Below, in pieces: positions 18,910 to 27,652 of a stretch of DNA of 64,000 nucleotides. Location: positions 124,001-188,000 of the forward strand of contig NZ_BAPT01000050.1 of the NCBI RefSeq assembly GCF_025995235.1, written 5' to 3'. Position 1 is the stretch's first letter. Each line of letters begins with the position of its first letter. Below the pieces are notes generated by a model. That model ran no database searches. It had not been told where the DNA came from and worked only from the letters and a program-made list of their open reading frames with translations. A program made the translations under genes and the position numbers. This stretch comes from Ameyamaea chiangmaiensis. GTDB lineage: Bacteria > Pseudomonadota > Alphaproteobacteria > Acetobacterales > Acetobacteraceae.

Positions 18910-19182
18910 ATGCATTCCGTTGATATTGCCTCTGTCCTGCGTCACTGCTTCATCGTGGTTGTCGAACTCAGCGCCCCGGCCCTTCTGGCTGCACTTGTGG
19001 TCGGACTGGTCGTGTCCCTGTTTCAGGCGGTGACCCAGATCAACGAGACGACGCTGTCTTTCGTGCCGAAGGTGCTGGCCGTGGGGTGCGCTCTGCTGGT
19101 CGCAGCGCCGTTCATGTACGGCACCCTGCAGACGTTCACACTACGGGCGTTCGACATGCTGGTTGAGGCCGGCGTCCGGTGA
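18910..19182 (+). CDS. fliQ: Flagellar export apparatus protein FliQ
   Basis: This 90-residue two-helix subunit of the export gate has one membrane segment at about residues 15-40 and a second at about 52-75. LVSLFQAVTQINETTLSFVP is the diagnostic FliQ signature. Its stop overlaps the fliR GTG start. Confidence 0.95.
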   Translation: MHSVDIASVLRHCFIVVVELSAPALLAALVVGLVVSLFQAVTQINETTLSFVPKVLAVGCALLVAAPFMYGTLQTFTLRAFDMLVEAGVR

Positions 19183-19964
19183 ACGTCGCCGATTTCGTCA
19201 GTCTCCTGCCCGACAATGTCTTCATCTTTGCTCTTGTCCTCTGTCGTTCCAGTGCCGCGATCATGTTGCTGCCGGGCATCGGGGAGGATGCGGTTCCGAC
19301 GTCGGTGCGTGCAGGCTTCGCTTTTGCGCTTGCCGTGCTGCTGACCCCCGTTGAAATGCGGCATTTCACCGCTGCCGGGCCTACCTGGTCCGCGTCCCCG
19401 GTCGCGATGGCGGGGCTGATTGGCGCGGAGCTTGCCGGCGGCGGCCTGATCGGCTTGATCGCTCGGCTGATGTGCCTGTCGCTGCCGATCGCGGCCCAGA
19501 TCATTGCAACCTTTGTCGGTCTGGCGAGCGTTTTGCAGCCAGACCCGCAGATGGGCGCGCAGAGCACGGCGCTTAGTCGCATGGCGTCCCTGCTTGTTCC
19601 GGTGCTTGTTCTGGAAACAGGGTTATACCAGCTCCCGCTTCACGCCTTGTGCGATAGCTATAGTGTGTTTCCGGTGGGTCAGGTGCCTCTGGTCGGGGAC
19701 CTTGCTCACAGCGTCACGCTGGCGTCGAGTCGCACGTTCGGCATCGCCGCTGAACTGGCCGGCCCGTTTATTGTGGTCGGTACCCTCTGGCAGGTCATGC
19801 TGGCGATGTTGAGCCGGTTCGTGCCGTCGCTACAGGTTTATGGTCTGGCAATGCCGGCCCAGCTTCTTGGTGGATTGCTGCTTGTCGCGCTTCTGGGACG
19901 GACGTTGCTTGGCGCATGGCAGGCAGACATGGCACACGTTTTACATGATCTGCCGGGCCTCTGA
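19179..19964 (+). CDS. fliR: Flagellar export apparatus protein FliR
   Basis: This 261-residue membrane protein of the export gate starts with GTG at 19179, overlapping the fliQ stop. The N-terminal helix is followed by RSSAAIMLLPGIGEDAVPTSV, and the C-terminal half has FVGLASVLQPDPQMGAQSTA and several further membrane segments (SRFVPSLQVYGLAMPAQLLG). Length and position are as expected, directly before flhB. Confidence 0.94.
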   Translation: MNVADFVSLLPDNVFIFALVLCRSSAAIMLLPGIGEDAVPTSVRAGFAFALAVLLTPVEMRHFTAAGPTWSASPVAMAGLIGAELAGGGLIGLIARLMCLSLPIAAQIIATFVGLASVLQPDPQMGAQSTALSRMASLLVPVLVLETGLYQLPLHALCDSYSVFPVGQVPLVGDLAHSVTLASSRTFGIAAELAGPFIVVGTLWQVMLAMLSRFVPSLQVYGLAMPAQLLGGLLLVALLGRTLLGAWQADMAHVLHDLPGL

Positions 19965-19966
19965 CC

Positions 19967-21043
19967 ATGGCCGAGGGGGACCAGGAGGATCGCACGGAAG
20001 CGCCGACCGCCAGGCGTCTGGCCAAGGCACGTGAAGACGGCGACGTCGCCCAGTCGCGCGAACTTCAGATGGTGGCAGGCTTTGGCGGCGGCGTGCTTGC
20101 CCTGTTGACGGCGGTGGTGCTGGGCACGCCGCGTTTTACGCATGACATGATCGCGCTGTTCGAAAGCATCGGCAGTATCGAGCTTGACGTCGGGTCGACC
20201 CTGCGACTGGCCCGGACATTCGGTGGCGCGGGGCTTCTGCTTCTTCTGCCTGTCGGACTGGGCGCGCTTGTGGCCACGCTTGGCGTCGGTTTTGCCCAGA
20301 CGGGCTTTCTGATCTACCCGGGCGGCCTGACACCCAAGCTTGAGAAGCTCGACCCCCGTCGCGGCCTGTCGCGGCTGTTTGGTCTTGACGGGGTGATGGA
20401 AGGCGCGCGGTCGTGCGTAAAGTTCGTGGCGTTCGGCGTTGTTGTCTGGTGGCTGATGCATACGGTCCTTCGCGATGTCATGCGCGAGGCGTCCTTGGAC
20501 GTGTCCCAGCAGATGCACATCATCATGCGTCACGTCCTGCGTGCGGCTCTGGCCATGATTGGTTTGCAGGGTGCCATCGCAGGTCTGGACACGCTCTGGG
20601 TCCGCTGGCGGCGCACCTCCAAGTTGCGCATGAGCCGGCAGGATCTGAAAGACGAACATCGTCAGTCGGAGGGCGATCCGCTGGTCAAGGGGCGTCTGCG
20701 CCAGATCCGGATGCGGGCGGCCAGACGGCGTATGATGGAGGCCGTCCCCAAGGCGTCCGTCATTATCACCAACCCTACACACTATGCTGTGGCGCTGTCC
20801 TATGAGCAGGGGAGTGGCGCAGCCCCGCGTATCGTGGCCAAAGGGGTCGACGACGTCGCATGGCGCATCCGCGAAAAGGCCCGCGAGCATCGCATTCCCA
20901 TCGTGCCGAACCCGCCTGTGGCCCGCGCGCTGTATGCCATGCCCCTCGACTCCGAAATCCCGCGCGAACATTTTCGGGTTGTCGCCGGGATTATTGCCTA
21001 TGTGATGAAGCAGAAGCGGGAGGCTGCCGGGCGGCGCCTCTGA
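19967..21043 (+). CDS. flhB: Flagellar export switch protein FlhB
   Basis: FlhB sets the switch from rod/hook to filament export. The 358 residues begin with the conserved GDQEDRTEAPTARRLAKARE, then four membrane helices (about residues 35-210), and then a cytoplasmic domain. That domain carries the self-cleavage site NPTH with Asn269-Pro270 in IITNPTHYAVAL. The processed C-domain ends with PVARALY and HFRVVAGIIAYVM. It is the last gene of the plus-strand flagellar run; no terminator is evident before recA. Confidence 0.95.
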   Translation: MAEGDQEDRTEAPTARRLAKAREDGDVAQSRELQMVAGFGGGVLALLTAVVLGTPRFTHDMIALFESIGSIELDVGSTLRLARTFGGAGLLLLLPVGLGALVATLGVGFAQTGFLIYPGGLTPKLEKLDPRRGLSRLFGLDGVMEGARSCVKFVAFGVVVWWLMHTVLRDVMREASLDVSQQMHIIMRHVLRAALAMIGLQGAIAGLDTLWVRWRRTSKLRMSRQDLKDEHRQSEGDPLVKGRLRQIRMRAARRRMMEAVPKASVIITNPTHYAVALSYEQGSGAAPRIVAKGVDDVAWRIREKAREHRIPIVPNPPVARALYAMPLDSEIPREHFRVVAGIIAYVMKQKREAAGRRL

Positions 21044-21083
21044 GCGGACAGGAAGGTGGCGCGTTTCTCGCACGTCGACCGGT

Positions 21084-21128
21084 TTGACAGGATGTTTTCT
21101 TTATGTTCTAAAAAGAACAAAAGGGAAC
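21084..21128 (+). promoter_or_regulatory. Candidate recA promoter with SOS (LexA-type) operator
   Basis: A perfect TTGACA (21084-21089) is followed by the palindrome TGTTCT-AAAA-AGAACA (21104-21119), placed where the -10 region should be. A second GAAC at 21125-21128 gives GAAC-N6-GAAC, one base short of the GAAC-N7-GAAC form described for alphaproteobacterial LexA. Its position over the promoter of recA makes LexA control likely. The start codon lies about 170 bases downstream, so the leader is long. Confidence 0.6.
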
Positions 21129-21299
21129 GAAAGGTTAATGCGCAGGGCGACAGGTTTAGACCTGAGGCTGATCGTTCCCCCCAAAGGATTGAACGTGGAC
21201 GGCGCGCGCCACGAGCGCGTTATAGTCACCCCGAAGATATCGTCCGACTCGCGGGAGTGGGCGGTCGATGAAGCGATTGCGACGGCAGGATCAGTTTGA

Positions 21300-22337
21300 A
21301 TGGACAAGAACAAGGCTCTTGAAGGGGCGCTCAGCCAGATCGAGCGCGCATTCGGCAAAGGGTCCATCATGCGCATGGGCCAACGCCCCCGCGAGCAGGC
21401 GGACGTGGTGTCCACAGGGTCGCTGGGCCTCGATATCGCTCTGGGAATCGGCGGACTGCCGCGCGGCCGTATCGTCGAGATCTATGGTCCCGAGAGTTCG
21501 GGCAAGACGACGTTGGCACTGCATGCAATTGCCGAGGCACAGAAAAAAGGCGGCACGTGCGCCTTTATCGACGCCGAACATGCGCTCGATCCGGGGTATG
21601 CGCGCAAGCTTGGCGTCAATGTCGACGACCTGCTGATCAGCCAGCCTGATGCCGGTGAACAGGCCCTGGAAATCGCGGATACGCTCGTCCGCTCCGGCGC
21701 GATCGATGTGCTGGTGGTGGACAGCGTGGCCGCTCTGGTCCCGCGTGCCGAACTGGAAGGCGACATGGGCGACAGCCATGTCGGCCTTCACGCGCGCCTG
21801 ATGAGCCAGGCCTTGCGCAAGCTGACCGGCACGGTGTCGCGCTCGAACACCATGCTGATCTTCCTCAACCAGATCCGTCTGAAGATCGGCGTCATGTTCG
21901 GCAATCCGGAGACGACGACCGGCGGAAATGCGCTGAAGTTCTATGCCTCGGTGCGCCTCGACATCCGCCGTATCGGCGCGATCAAGGACAAGGACGATGT
22001 CGTGGGAAACCAGACGCGCGTCAAGGTCGTCAAGAACAAGATGGCGCCGCCGTTCCGGCAGGTCGAATTCGACATCATGTATGGCGAGGGCATCAGCAAG
22101 ACCGGCGAACTGCTCGATCTTGGCGTGAAGGCCGGTCTGGTCGAGAAATCGGGCGCGTGGTTCTCGTATGACAGTCAGCGAATCGGGCAGGGGCGTGAAA
22201 ACGCCAAGACGTTCCTGCGGGAGCATCCCGACATGGCCGCCGATATCGAGCGCAAGGTGCGCGAGCAGGCCGGTGTCGTCGCCGAGACGATGCTGACGAG
22301 CCCCGACGAGCAGGAAGACGTCGAAGCCGTCGACTAA
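21300..22337 (+). CDS. recA: Recombinase RecA
   Basis: RecA forms filaments on single-stranded DNA, drives homologous recombination and triggers LexA cleavage. The 345 residues include GSIMRMG, the Walker A GPESSGKTTLALHA, the Walker B LVVDSVAALVPRAE, loop L2 GNPETTTGGNALKFYASVRL and the short acidic C-tail ending EDVEAVD. The ATG at 21300 has AGGA 9 bases upstream. It is preceded by a candidate SOS operator. Confidence 0.98.
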   Translation: MDKNKALEGALSQIERAFGKGSIMRMGQRPREQADVVSTGSLGLDIALGIGGLPRGRIVEIYGPESSGKTTLALHAIAEAQKKGGTCAFIDAEHALDPGYARKLGVNVDDLLISQPDAGEQALEIADTLVRSGAIDVLVVDSVAALVPRAELEGDMGDSHVGLHARLMSQALRKLTGTVSRSNTMLIFLNQIRLKIGVMFGNPETTTGGNALKFYASVRLDIRRIGAIKDKDDVVGNQTRVKVVKNKMAPPFRQVEFDIMYGEGISKTGELLDLGVKAGLVEKSGAWFSYDSQRIGQGRENAKTFLREHPDMAADIERKVREQAGVVAETMLTSPDEQEDVEAVD

Positions 22338-22471
22338 CGGCGGCGCCGTCCGCCCGGTTGGGTGACGCTGAACCGGCGCATCGACGTGGGTTCAGACCGC
22401 CACCCGTCGCCGGGGGTACGGCGTTCGGATCGGTGCCCGCGCCCCGGCGAGCCACCACCCGGGCGCGCGGC

Positions 22472-23335
22472 TTACCGGGAGCGACGCGTCAGGCGGCGTC
22501 CCTTGTCCCACACATCCAGACCACGCAGGGCCAGATCGGCCATCCCCGGAAGCAGGCTCGGCTGCATCAGGTCCGGATCGAATGCCCGCATACGGCGCGC
22601 GTTCTCGCGATAACAGTCCTCGACAAAGCCCCGGAACGAGAAACCGTCCAGAAACAGACTGGTCTGCGTTACGGCGAAGTCACGCCCGTCATTGGGCTGC
22701 TGGCCCCGATTGACCATCCCCAGAAGACGCTGGCCCGCGCGTGCGTAAAACCGAAGGGATTTGAGCGTGCGCCGTACGGGGCCAAGGCCGCGCTGGCGCT
22801 CACGCCACGCCATATAGTTGATGAAAAATACGATATGACGTGTTTCCTCGAACATCAGCACGTCGAAAATCTCGAACATCGACGCGGGCAAAAACTGCGA
22901 TTGACGGGCGTTCTTGAACGCACCGAACCCCAGAAACGCATCGAGACACTCACCGAAGCCGAAATCGATAAACGCCGTCTCCAGATCTGCCGGAAAGGCC
23001 TCGATCGGCTGTTCGACAGCATCGAGCCCATAGCGATCGATCATGACGCGGATCAGGTTGGCGTGGCGCGTTTCCTCCACGCCCTGCAACGCCACGGCCG
23101 CGCGCACGTCAGGGTCGGTGATGAACGGCGTGAACGCATGCACGATCGCGCCCGCTCGCCGTTCGGTGTGATAGACCTCCTGCCAGAAGGGCACTGACCG
23201 AAGGCGCGTCAGTTCGTCGTCCGAGAGCGCCGGCCATGGCAGGCTGGCAGGATCAAACACCTGATGTGTGTCGATGAACTGCCGGCAGAAAAGGGACTTG
23301 TGTGCGTCTGATCCCGCCTCGAACGGCTGCGTCAT
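22472..23335 (-). CDS. Ferritin-like diiron protein (second of a tandem pair)
   Basis: The 287-residue, largely helical protein keeps all ligands expected for a ferritin-like carboxylate-bridged diiron site: Glu58, Glu88 and His91 (EETRH), Glu129, Glu164 and His167 (EETRH again). No signal peptide or transmembrane helix is evident. It may be an oxygenase, oxidase or oxidative-stress protein; the substrate cannot be inferred. Its ATG overlaps the stop of the upstream paralogue, so the two are translationally coupled and may act as a heteromer. I do not recognise a named family. Confidence 0.75.
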   Translation of the reverse strand: MTQPFEAGSDAHKSLFCRQFIDTHQVFDPASLPWPALSDDELTRLRSVPFWQEVYHTERRAGAIVHAFTPFITDPDVRAAVALQGVEETRHANLIRVMIDRYGLDAVEQPIEAFPADLETAFIDFGFGECLDAFLGFGAFKNARQSQFLPASMFEIFDVLMFEETRHIVFFINYMAWRERQRGLGPVRRTLKSLRFYARAGQRLLGMVNRGQQPNDGRDFAVTQTSLFLDGFSFRGFVEDCYRENARRMRAFDPDLMQPSLLPGMADLALRGLDVWDKGRRLTRRSR

Positions 23336-24318
23336 GCGGGCTGGCCGGCCGTCGGTGTGTGGACGGGTCTGAACAGGCGCACGCAGAACCGTGCCGCCCG
23401 TGCGATGGCTGGTGTCGTCGTGGGCCGCAGAAGGCGCGGATCATAGCCAGAGAAACGACGGTCGTTTTCCTCCAGACACAGGTCCATCAGGTCGGCAAAT
23501 CCGACATCGATGCCCGAGACGTCGGCGGCGCCGTTGAGGGTGAAGTTGTTGTCCTGCGTATGGGCGTTGCCGTCATTGTCGATCGACGTGGCCAGGCCGA
23601 TGCGCTCGTATGCCAAAAAGACCCACACCGCCCACACGCGAAGCTCGAACCAGGGGCGTTGCCACACCGGCATGGTCGCGCGGTGCCAGGCGAGCCAGTT
23701 CGCGAACAGAAGGATATGGCGGCATTCCTCCTGCATCACCGGTTCGAAAGTCTCGATCAGTTCGGGCGGGAAGAAGCCGGACCGCTGGGCGAGGGCGAAC
23801 AGGCCGAAGGCGAAGAAGCTATCGACACATTCCGAAAAGCCCGTGACCAGATAAGCCCACTCGGTGTCTTTCGGCTCCTTGTACGGCGGCTCGGGCGCCA
23901 TCGGGATGCCGTAGGCCTCGACCAGCTTGGACAGCACCTCCTTGTGGCGGTTCTCTTCCCACGCGTTCCGCGACAGGGCGTCCTTCATGTCGGCATCGTC
24001 GATCATCGCGGCATAGGCGGCCATGCGCAGGCGTGCCTTGCCTTCGGTCTGTACGGCGATGTCCCAGATCGGCAGGGATGTCACCCGCCTGAGCGTGTCG
24101 GGATCGAGCTTTGGCCACGCGATGACCGAGGGCTTGTAGGGATTGAACGTCTCGCGAAACATCGCCGCGACGGCGTGCTTGTGTTCTGCCGTGCCGGGTT
24201 TGAGGGGGCCTGCGACGGGACTGCTCCAGTGGCGGGCGCGGTAGTCGGCTTCCTCCACGGTCGCGGCGGGGCTCGGCGTGTCCGGAAGGGTGCTGTAGAT
24301 TTCTTCGAGCGTGCTCAT
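23332..24318 (-). CDS. Ferritin-like diiron protein (first of a tandem pair)
   Basis: This 328-residue paralogue of the downstream gene has the same diiron ligand pattern: Glu92, Glu122 and His125 (EENRH), Glu163, Glu198 and His201 (EECRH). An extension of about 35 residues lies before the core. The regions around the second ExxH are the most alike in the two proteins (FF or LF followed by NW or NY, then LAWH or MAWR). After the core there is a hydrophobic stretch (VWAVWVFLAYERIGLA) that could contact a membrane. Conservation of all ligands in both copies argues that both bind iron. The function is unknown. Confidence 0.75.
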   Translation of the reverse strand: MSTLEEIYSTLPDTPSPAATVEEADYRARHWSSPVAGPLKPGTAEHKHAVAAMFRETFNPYKPSVIAWPKLDPDTLRRVTSLPIWDIAVQTEGKARLRMAAYAAMIDDADMKDALSRNAWEENRHKEVLSKLVEAYGIPMAPEPPYKEPKDTEWAYLVTGFSECVDSFFAFGLFALAQRSGFFPPELIETFEPVMQEECRHILLFANWLAWHRATMPVWQRPWFELRVWAVWVFLAYERIGLATSIDNDGNAHTQDNNFTLNGAADVSGIDVGFADLMDLCLEENDRRFSGYDPRLLRPTTTPAIARAARFCVRLFRPVHTPTAGQPA

Positions 24319-24442
24319 GTCGTCTCTCGTGTGCCGGAGTGGGGCTCACGCGGTCGTCGGTGCGGCGAGAGGGAGGCCCGCGGGATTCGGATGTGTCGCG
24401 CCCCGACGGAAGGGGTGTTTTCGGCGGAGCGCGGGGCCGGTG

Positions 24443-25117
24443 TCAGCCCAGATCGTTCATGGTCTGGATGACGCGCGAGACGAGGCCATAGGCGATGGCT
24501 TCCTCGGCCGACATCCAGTAATTGCGATCCGTGTCCTTGGCGATTTTCTCGTAGGACTGGCCGGTTTCGCGTGCGAACAGACGATTGAGGCGTTCGCGCA
24601 TCTTGATGATCTCGCGGGCCTCGATGTCGATATCGGTGGCCGGTCCGCGTACGCCGCCCATCGGCTGATGCAGCAGGAAGCGGGTGTTCGGCAGGCAGAC
24701 CCTGCGCTCCGGCCGTCCGGCGGCATAGATCAGTGCGCCGGCCGAGGCGACCCAGCCAGTGCCGATCATGTTCACGGGCGCGACCGAATCCACGAAGCGG
24801 ATCATGTCGTGGATGGTGTCGCCGCTTTCGACGTGGCCGCCCGGCGAGTTGACATAGACGTCGATCGGCTTGGTCGAGGCGCCGGCCAGGGCCAGCAGGC
24901 GACCGGTCACGTCGCGGGCCAGCTTGTCGTTGATTGCGCCGAAGATCAGCACCTTACGCTGGTCGAACAGGCGTGTCTCGAGTTCGTTAATCGGCGAAGA
25001 CAGGGTCTTGTTGTCGTCCGGTTCGGATTTCTCCGGCCCGTTCGGCTCGGGGATGTCGGGGCCGGTGGGGTCTTCGTCGTCCATCCGGAACCGGTCTTTC
25101 GGCGTCAGGCCGTACAT
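24443..25117 (-). CDS. clpP: ClpP-family serine protease
   Basis: This is the proteolytic subunit of a Clp-type protease. The 224 residues start at the ATG at 25117 (RBS AGGGAGA). The catalytic triad is visible: Ser125 in GWVASAGALIYAAG, His150 in RFLLHQPMGG and Asp195 in KDTDRNYWMS. The first 45 residues are an acidic, Pro-rich extension (DDEDPTGPDIPEPNGPEKSE) with no counterpart in E. coli ClpP, and the handle helix region differs from the classical RMI sequence. No clpX or lon lies next to it. It is probably a second ClpP paralogue rather than the housekeeping copy. Confidence 0.88.
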   Translation of the reverse strand: MYGLTPKDRFRMDDEDPTGPDIPEPNGPEKSEPDDNKTLSSPINELETRLFDQRKVLIFGAINDKLARDVTGRLLALAGASTKPIDVYVNSPGGHVESGDTIHDMIRFVDSVAPVNMIGTGWVASAGALIYAAGRPERRVCLPNTRFLLHQPMGGVRGPATDIDIEAREIIKMRERLNRLFARETGQSYEKIAKDTDRNYWMSAEEAIAYGLVSRVIQTMNDLG

Positions 25118-25328
25118 GGGATTCTCCCTGTCTTCAGAAAAAGGGCACCGGTACGCATCATTGCGGTGCTTATCCTGCGTCGTCGGCGCGGCGGTGCCAA
25201 GTGGCCAGCCTGTAATTAGTGTCGCCGATGACGGGCCGCCAGTCCCCCGCGCGTTCGGCCGCGCTCTCGCCAATCCGGCAGCGAGGCGATATAGCACAGG
25301 TCTCGTGACCGTTTTGCCGGAGCCCCAC

Positions 25329-26303
25329 GTGCGACAGCCGCGCCGATTGCCTGATGTGTTGCGGCGTGCCGATCCGTTTCGTCTGGCGTGCAGTGCGTTC
25401 GTCGCTCTGCTGGCCGGGTGCGCGCACGACCCGATCGACACGCCGGTCAACTGGGTCCATCAGATCGAGGGGGGCGAGATCGCGCGTCTGCGTCCGCCGC
25501 CGCCGGGGGTGAACGACCCCTATCCCCATGTGGGGCTGACGCCGACGACCAGGCCGCAACTGCCGTCGCCGCAGAACCGCGTCGATATCACCGAAGCCCT
25601 GATCGAGCAGCGGAACTACACGCATCTTCTGGACGCACGCAGCGGGCCGCTCGTGGTCGTGCCGACCGTGACCCCGGCCGCACCATCGCCCGCCCGGCAG
25701 CCGACGGCGTCCGCGTCGTTCGATGCGGCGAACATGGACGGCGGAAGCAGTGACGCAGGGACGCAGCAGGCGCTGGCCCCGGGCGCTGCTCCGCCGGCAC
25801 GGCCGGTGCCGTCGTCCGCGAGAGCCAACCCGGGCGAAACCGCGATGCCCGCGCTCAATACCGACGTGGTCAAATCCCCGACTGACGCACAGGCCGCCGC
25901 CAACGTGCCGCTGCCGCAAATCCCGCCCGCGCCGCCGCCGGCGCCGCAGTTTCCCGGCTTCGAGGTCGCGTCGGACTCGGCCATCGCCGACGCGACGCGG
26001 CCCGCGTATGCCCTGGCGGAGCCGCCGGGCACGCTGGTGCGCTTTCAGATGAGCACCGATATCGTGGCCTCCGGGCAGGAGAGCACCCTGGCCGATCTGG
26101 TCGCCCGTGGCCGCACGCAGAGCCTGACCGTGCATGGATACGGCTCGGCCGAGGGCGTGGCGCCGGCCGATCAGGCGCGTGCGACGCGGCTGGGGCTGTT
26201 GCGGGCGCAGGCTCTGGTAAACCTGCTGGTGGGGCGTGGGGTGCCGCTGGCGCATATCCGGGTGATGGCCGAGGCGTTCGGGCACGATGCCCGTGTGACC
26301 TGA
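25329..26303 (+). CDS. OmpA-like lipoprotein with Pro/Ala-rich linker
   Basis: This 324-residue product starts at the GTG at 25329 (GGAG 6 bases upstream). The lipobox is FVALLAGC, so it is a lipoprotein. A long Pro/Ala-rich low-complexity region spans about residues 95-220, and the last 80 residues resemble the OmpA C-terminal peptidoglycan-binding fold (TLADLVARGRTQSLTVHGYG, then ADQARATRLGLLRAQALVNL). It is likely an outer-membrane to cell-wall tether. It is divergent from clpP. The OmpA assignment is by pattern only, as the usual NxxLSxxRA motif is degenerate. Confidence 0.65.
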   Translation: MRQPRRLPDVLRRADPFRLACSAFVALLAGCAHDPIDTPVNWVHQIEGGEIARLRPPPPGVNDPYPHVGLTPTTRPQLPSPQNRVDITEALIEQRNYTHLLDARSGPLVVVPTVTPAAPSPARQPTASASFDAANMDGGSSDAGTQQALAPGAAPPARPVPSSARANPGETAMPALNTDVVKSPTDAQAAANVPLPQIPPAPPPAPQFPGFEVASDSAIADATRPAYALAEPPGTLVRFQMSTDIVASGQESTLADLVARGRTQSLTVHGYGSAEGVAPADQARATRLGLLRAQALVNLLVGRGVPLAHIRVMAEAFGHDARVT

Positions 26304-26422
26304 CGCGCGGGGTCGTGCTCTGTTGCCTCGCGTTCATTCGTCGGTAGTATGACCGCCCTCCGCGCGGCGGAGCGCCCGTCCGGTTTGCTGTCGTGCCGAC
26401 GGGTATGTTCAAGACAGTGTCC

Positions 26423-27652
26423 ATGGCCATGACCGACGAGTTCCATCGCATCCGACGCCTTCCGCCCTATGTGTTCGCCGAGGTCAACAAGGCCAAGGCC
26501 GCGGCGCGAGGACGGGGCGAGGACATTATCGACCTCGGAATGGGCAATCCGGACAGCCCGACGCCTCCGCATATCGTGCGCAAGCTGGTCGAGACGGTGG
26601 CTGATCCACGGTCGCACCGCTATTCGGTCAGCCGGGGGATCCCCGGCCTGCGCAAGGCTCTGGCGGGGTATTACGACCGCCGTTTCCAGGTGAAGCTGGA
26701 CCCCGAGACCGAGGTGATCGCGACGTTGGGGTCGAAGGAAGGGCTGGCCAATCTGGCCGCCGCCATCACCAGCCCGGGCGACACCATTCTGGTGCCCAAC
26801 CCGTCCTATCCCATTCATCAGTTCGGATTCATCATCGCCGGGGCCTCGGTCCGATCGATCCCCGCGACCCCCGACGACGACATGCTGCGCGCGCTGGAGC
26901 GCGCCGTGCGGCATTCGGTTCCCAAACCGACGGCGCTGATCGTCAATTTCCCGTCCAATCCGACGGCCTATGTCGCGACGATGGATTTCTATCGCGAGAT
27001 CGTGGCGTTCGCCCGGCGCGAGGGGCTGTGGATCCTGTCTGATCTTGCCTATGCCGAGATCTATTTCGGCGATACGCCGCCGCCCTCGCTCCTCGCCGTG
27101 CCCGGCGCGAAGGACGTCGCGGTGGAATTCACGTCGATGTCCAAGACTTATTCGATGGCGGGCTGGCGCATGGGGTTCGCGGCCGGCAATCCGCGCCTGA
27201 TCACGGCGTTGACGCGCATCAAGTCCTATCTCGACTATGGGGCGTTCACGCCGATTCAGGTCGCATCGGTGGCCGCGCTCAACGGCTCGCAGGACTGCGT
27301 GACGGAGGTGCGGGCGCTTTACAAGGAGCGCCGTGACGTGTTGATCCGCGGCTTGCACGCGGCGGGATGGGACGTGCCGTCGCCGGAGGGATCGATGTTC
27401 GCCTGGGCGCCGATTCCCGAACCGTTCGCGGGCATGGGCAGTGTCGCGTTTTCGAAACTGTTGTTGGACAAGGCGGGCGTCGCGGTGGCGCCCGGCCTCG
27501 GCTTTGGTGAATATGGTGAGGGTTTCGTGCGGATAGGCCTTGTTGAAAACACCCAGCGGCTGCGTCAGGCGACGCGCGCGATACGGACCTTCTTTGCTTC
27601 CGAGGGCCTGCGGGTGCCGGCCCTTCCGGCAAAACCGGAGGTGGCGTCGTGA
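26423..27652 (+). CDS. Class I PLP aminotransferase (AlaC / LL-DAP aminotransferase type)
   Basis: The 409-residue fold-type I aminotransferase has the N-terminal RRLPPYVFAEVNKAKAAARG and DIIDLGMGNPDSPTP, NFPSNPTAYVA and the PLP-binding Lys in TSMSKTYSMAGWRMGFAAG. This is the subgroup containing alanine transaminase AlaC and some LL-diaminopimelate aminotransferases. It overlaps hom by 4 bases, so a role in aspartate-family or alanine nitrogen metabolism is likely. The start is uncertain: in-frame GTG 26393 and ATGs 26405, 26423 and 26429 all lack a clear ribosome site. I chose the one giving the N-terminus closest to what I recall of relatives. Confidence 0.88.
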   Translation: MAMTDEFHRIRRLPPYVFAEVNKAKAAARGRGEDIIDLGMGNPDSPTPPHIVRKLVETVADPRSHRYSVSRGIPGLRKALAGYYDRRFQVKLDPETEVIATLGSKEGLANLAAAITSPGDTILVPNPSYPIHQFGFIIAGASVRSIPATPDDDMLRALERAVRHSVPKPTALIVNFPSNPTAYVATMDFYREIVAFARREGLWILSDLAYAEIYFGDTPPPSLLAVPGAKDVAVEFTSMSKTYSMAGWRMGFAAGNPRLITALTRIKSYLDYGAFTPIQVASVAALNGSQDCVTEVRALYKERRDVLIRGLHAAGWDVPSPEGSMFAWAPIPEPFAGMGSVAFSKLLLDKAGVAVAPGLGFGEYGEGFVRIGLVENTQRLRQATRAIRTFFASEGLRVPALPAKPEVAS

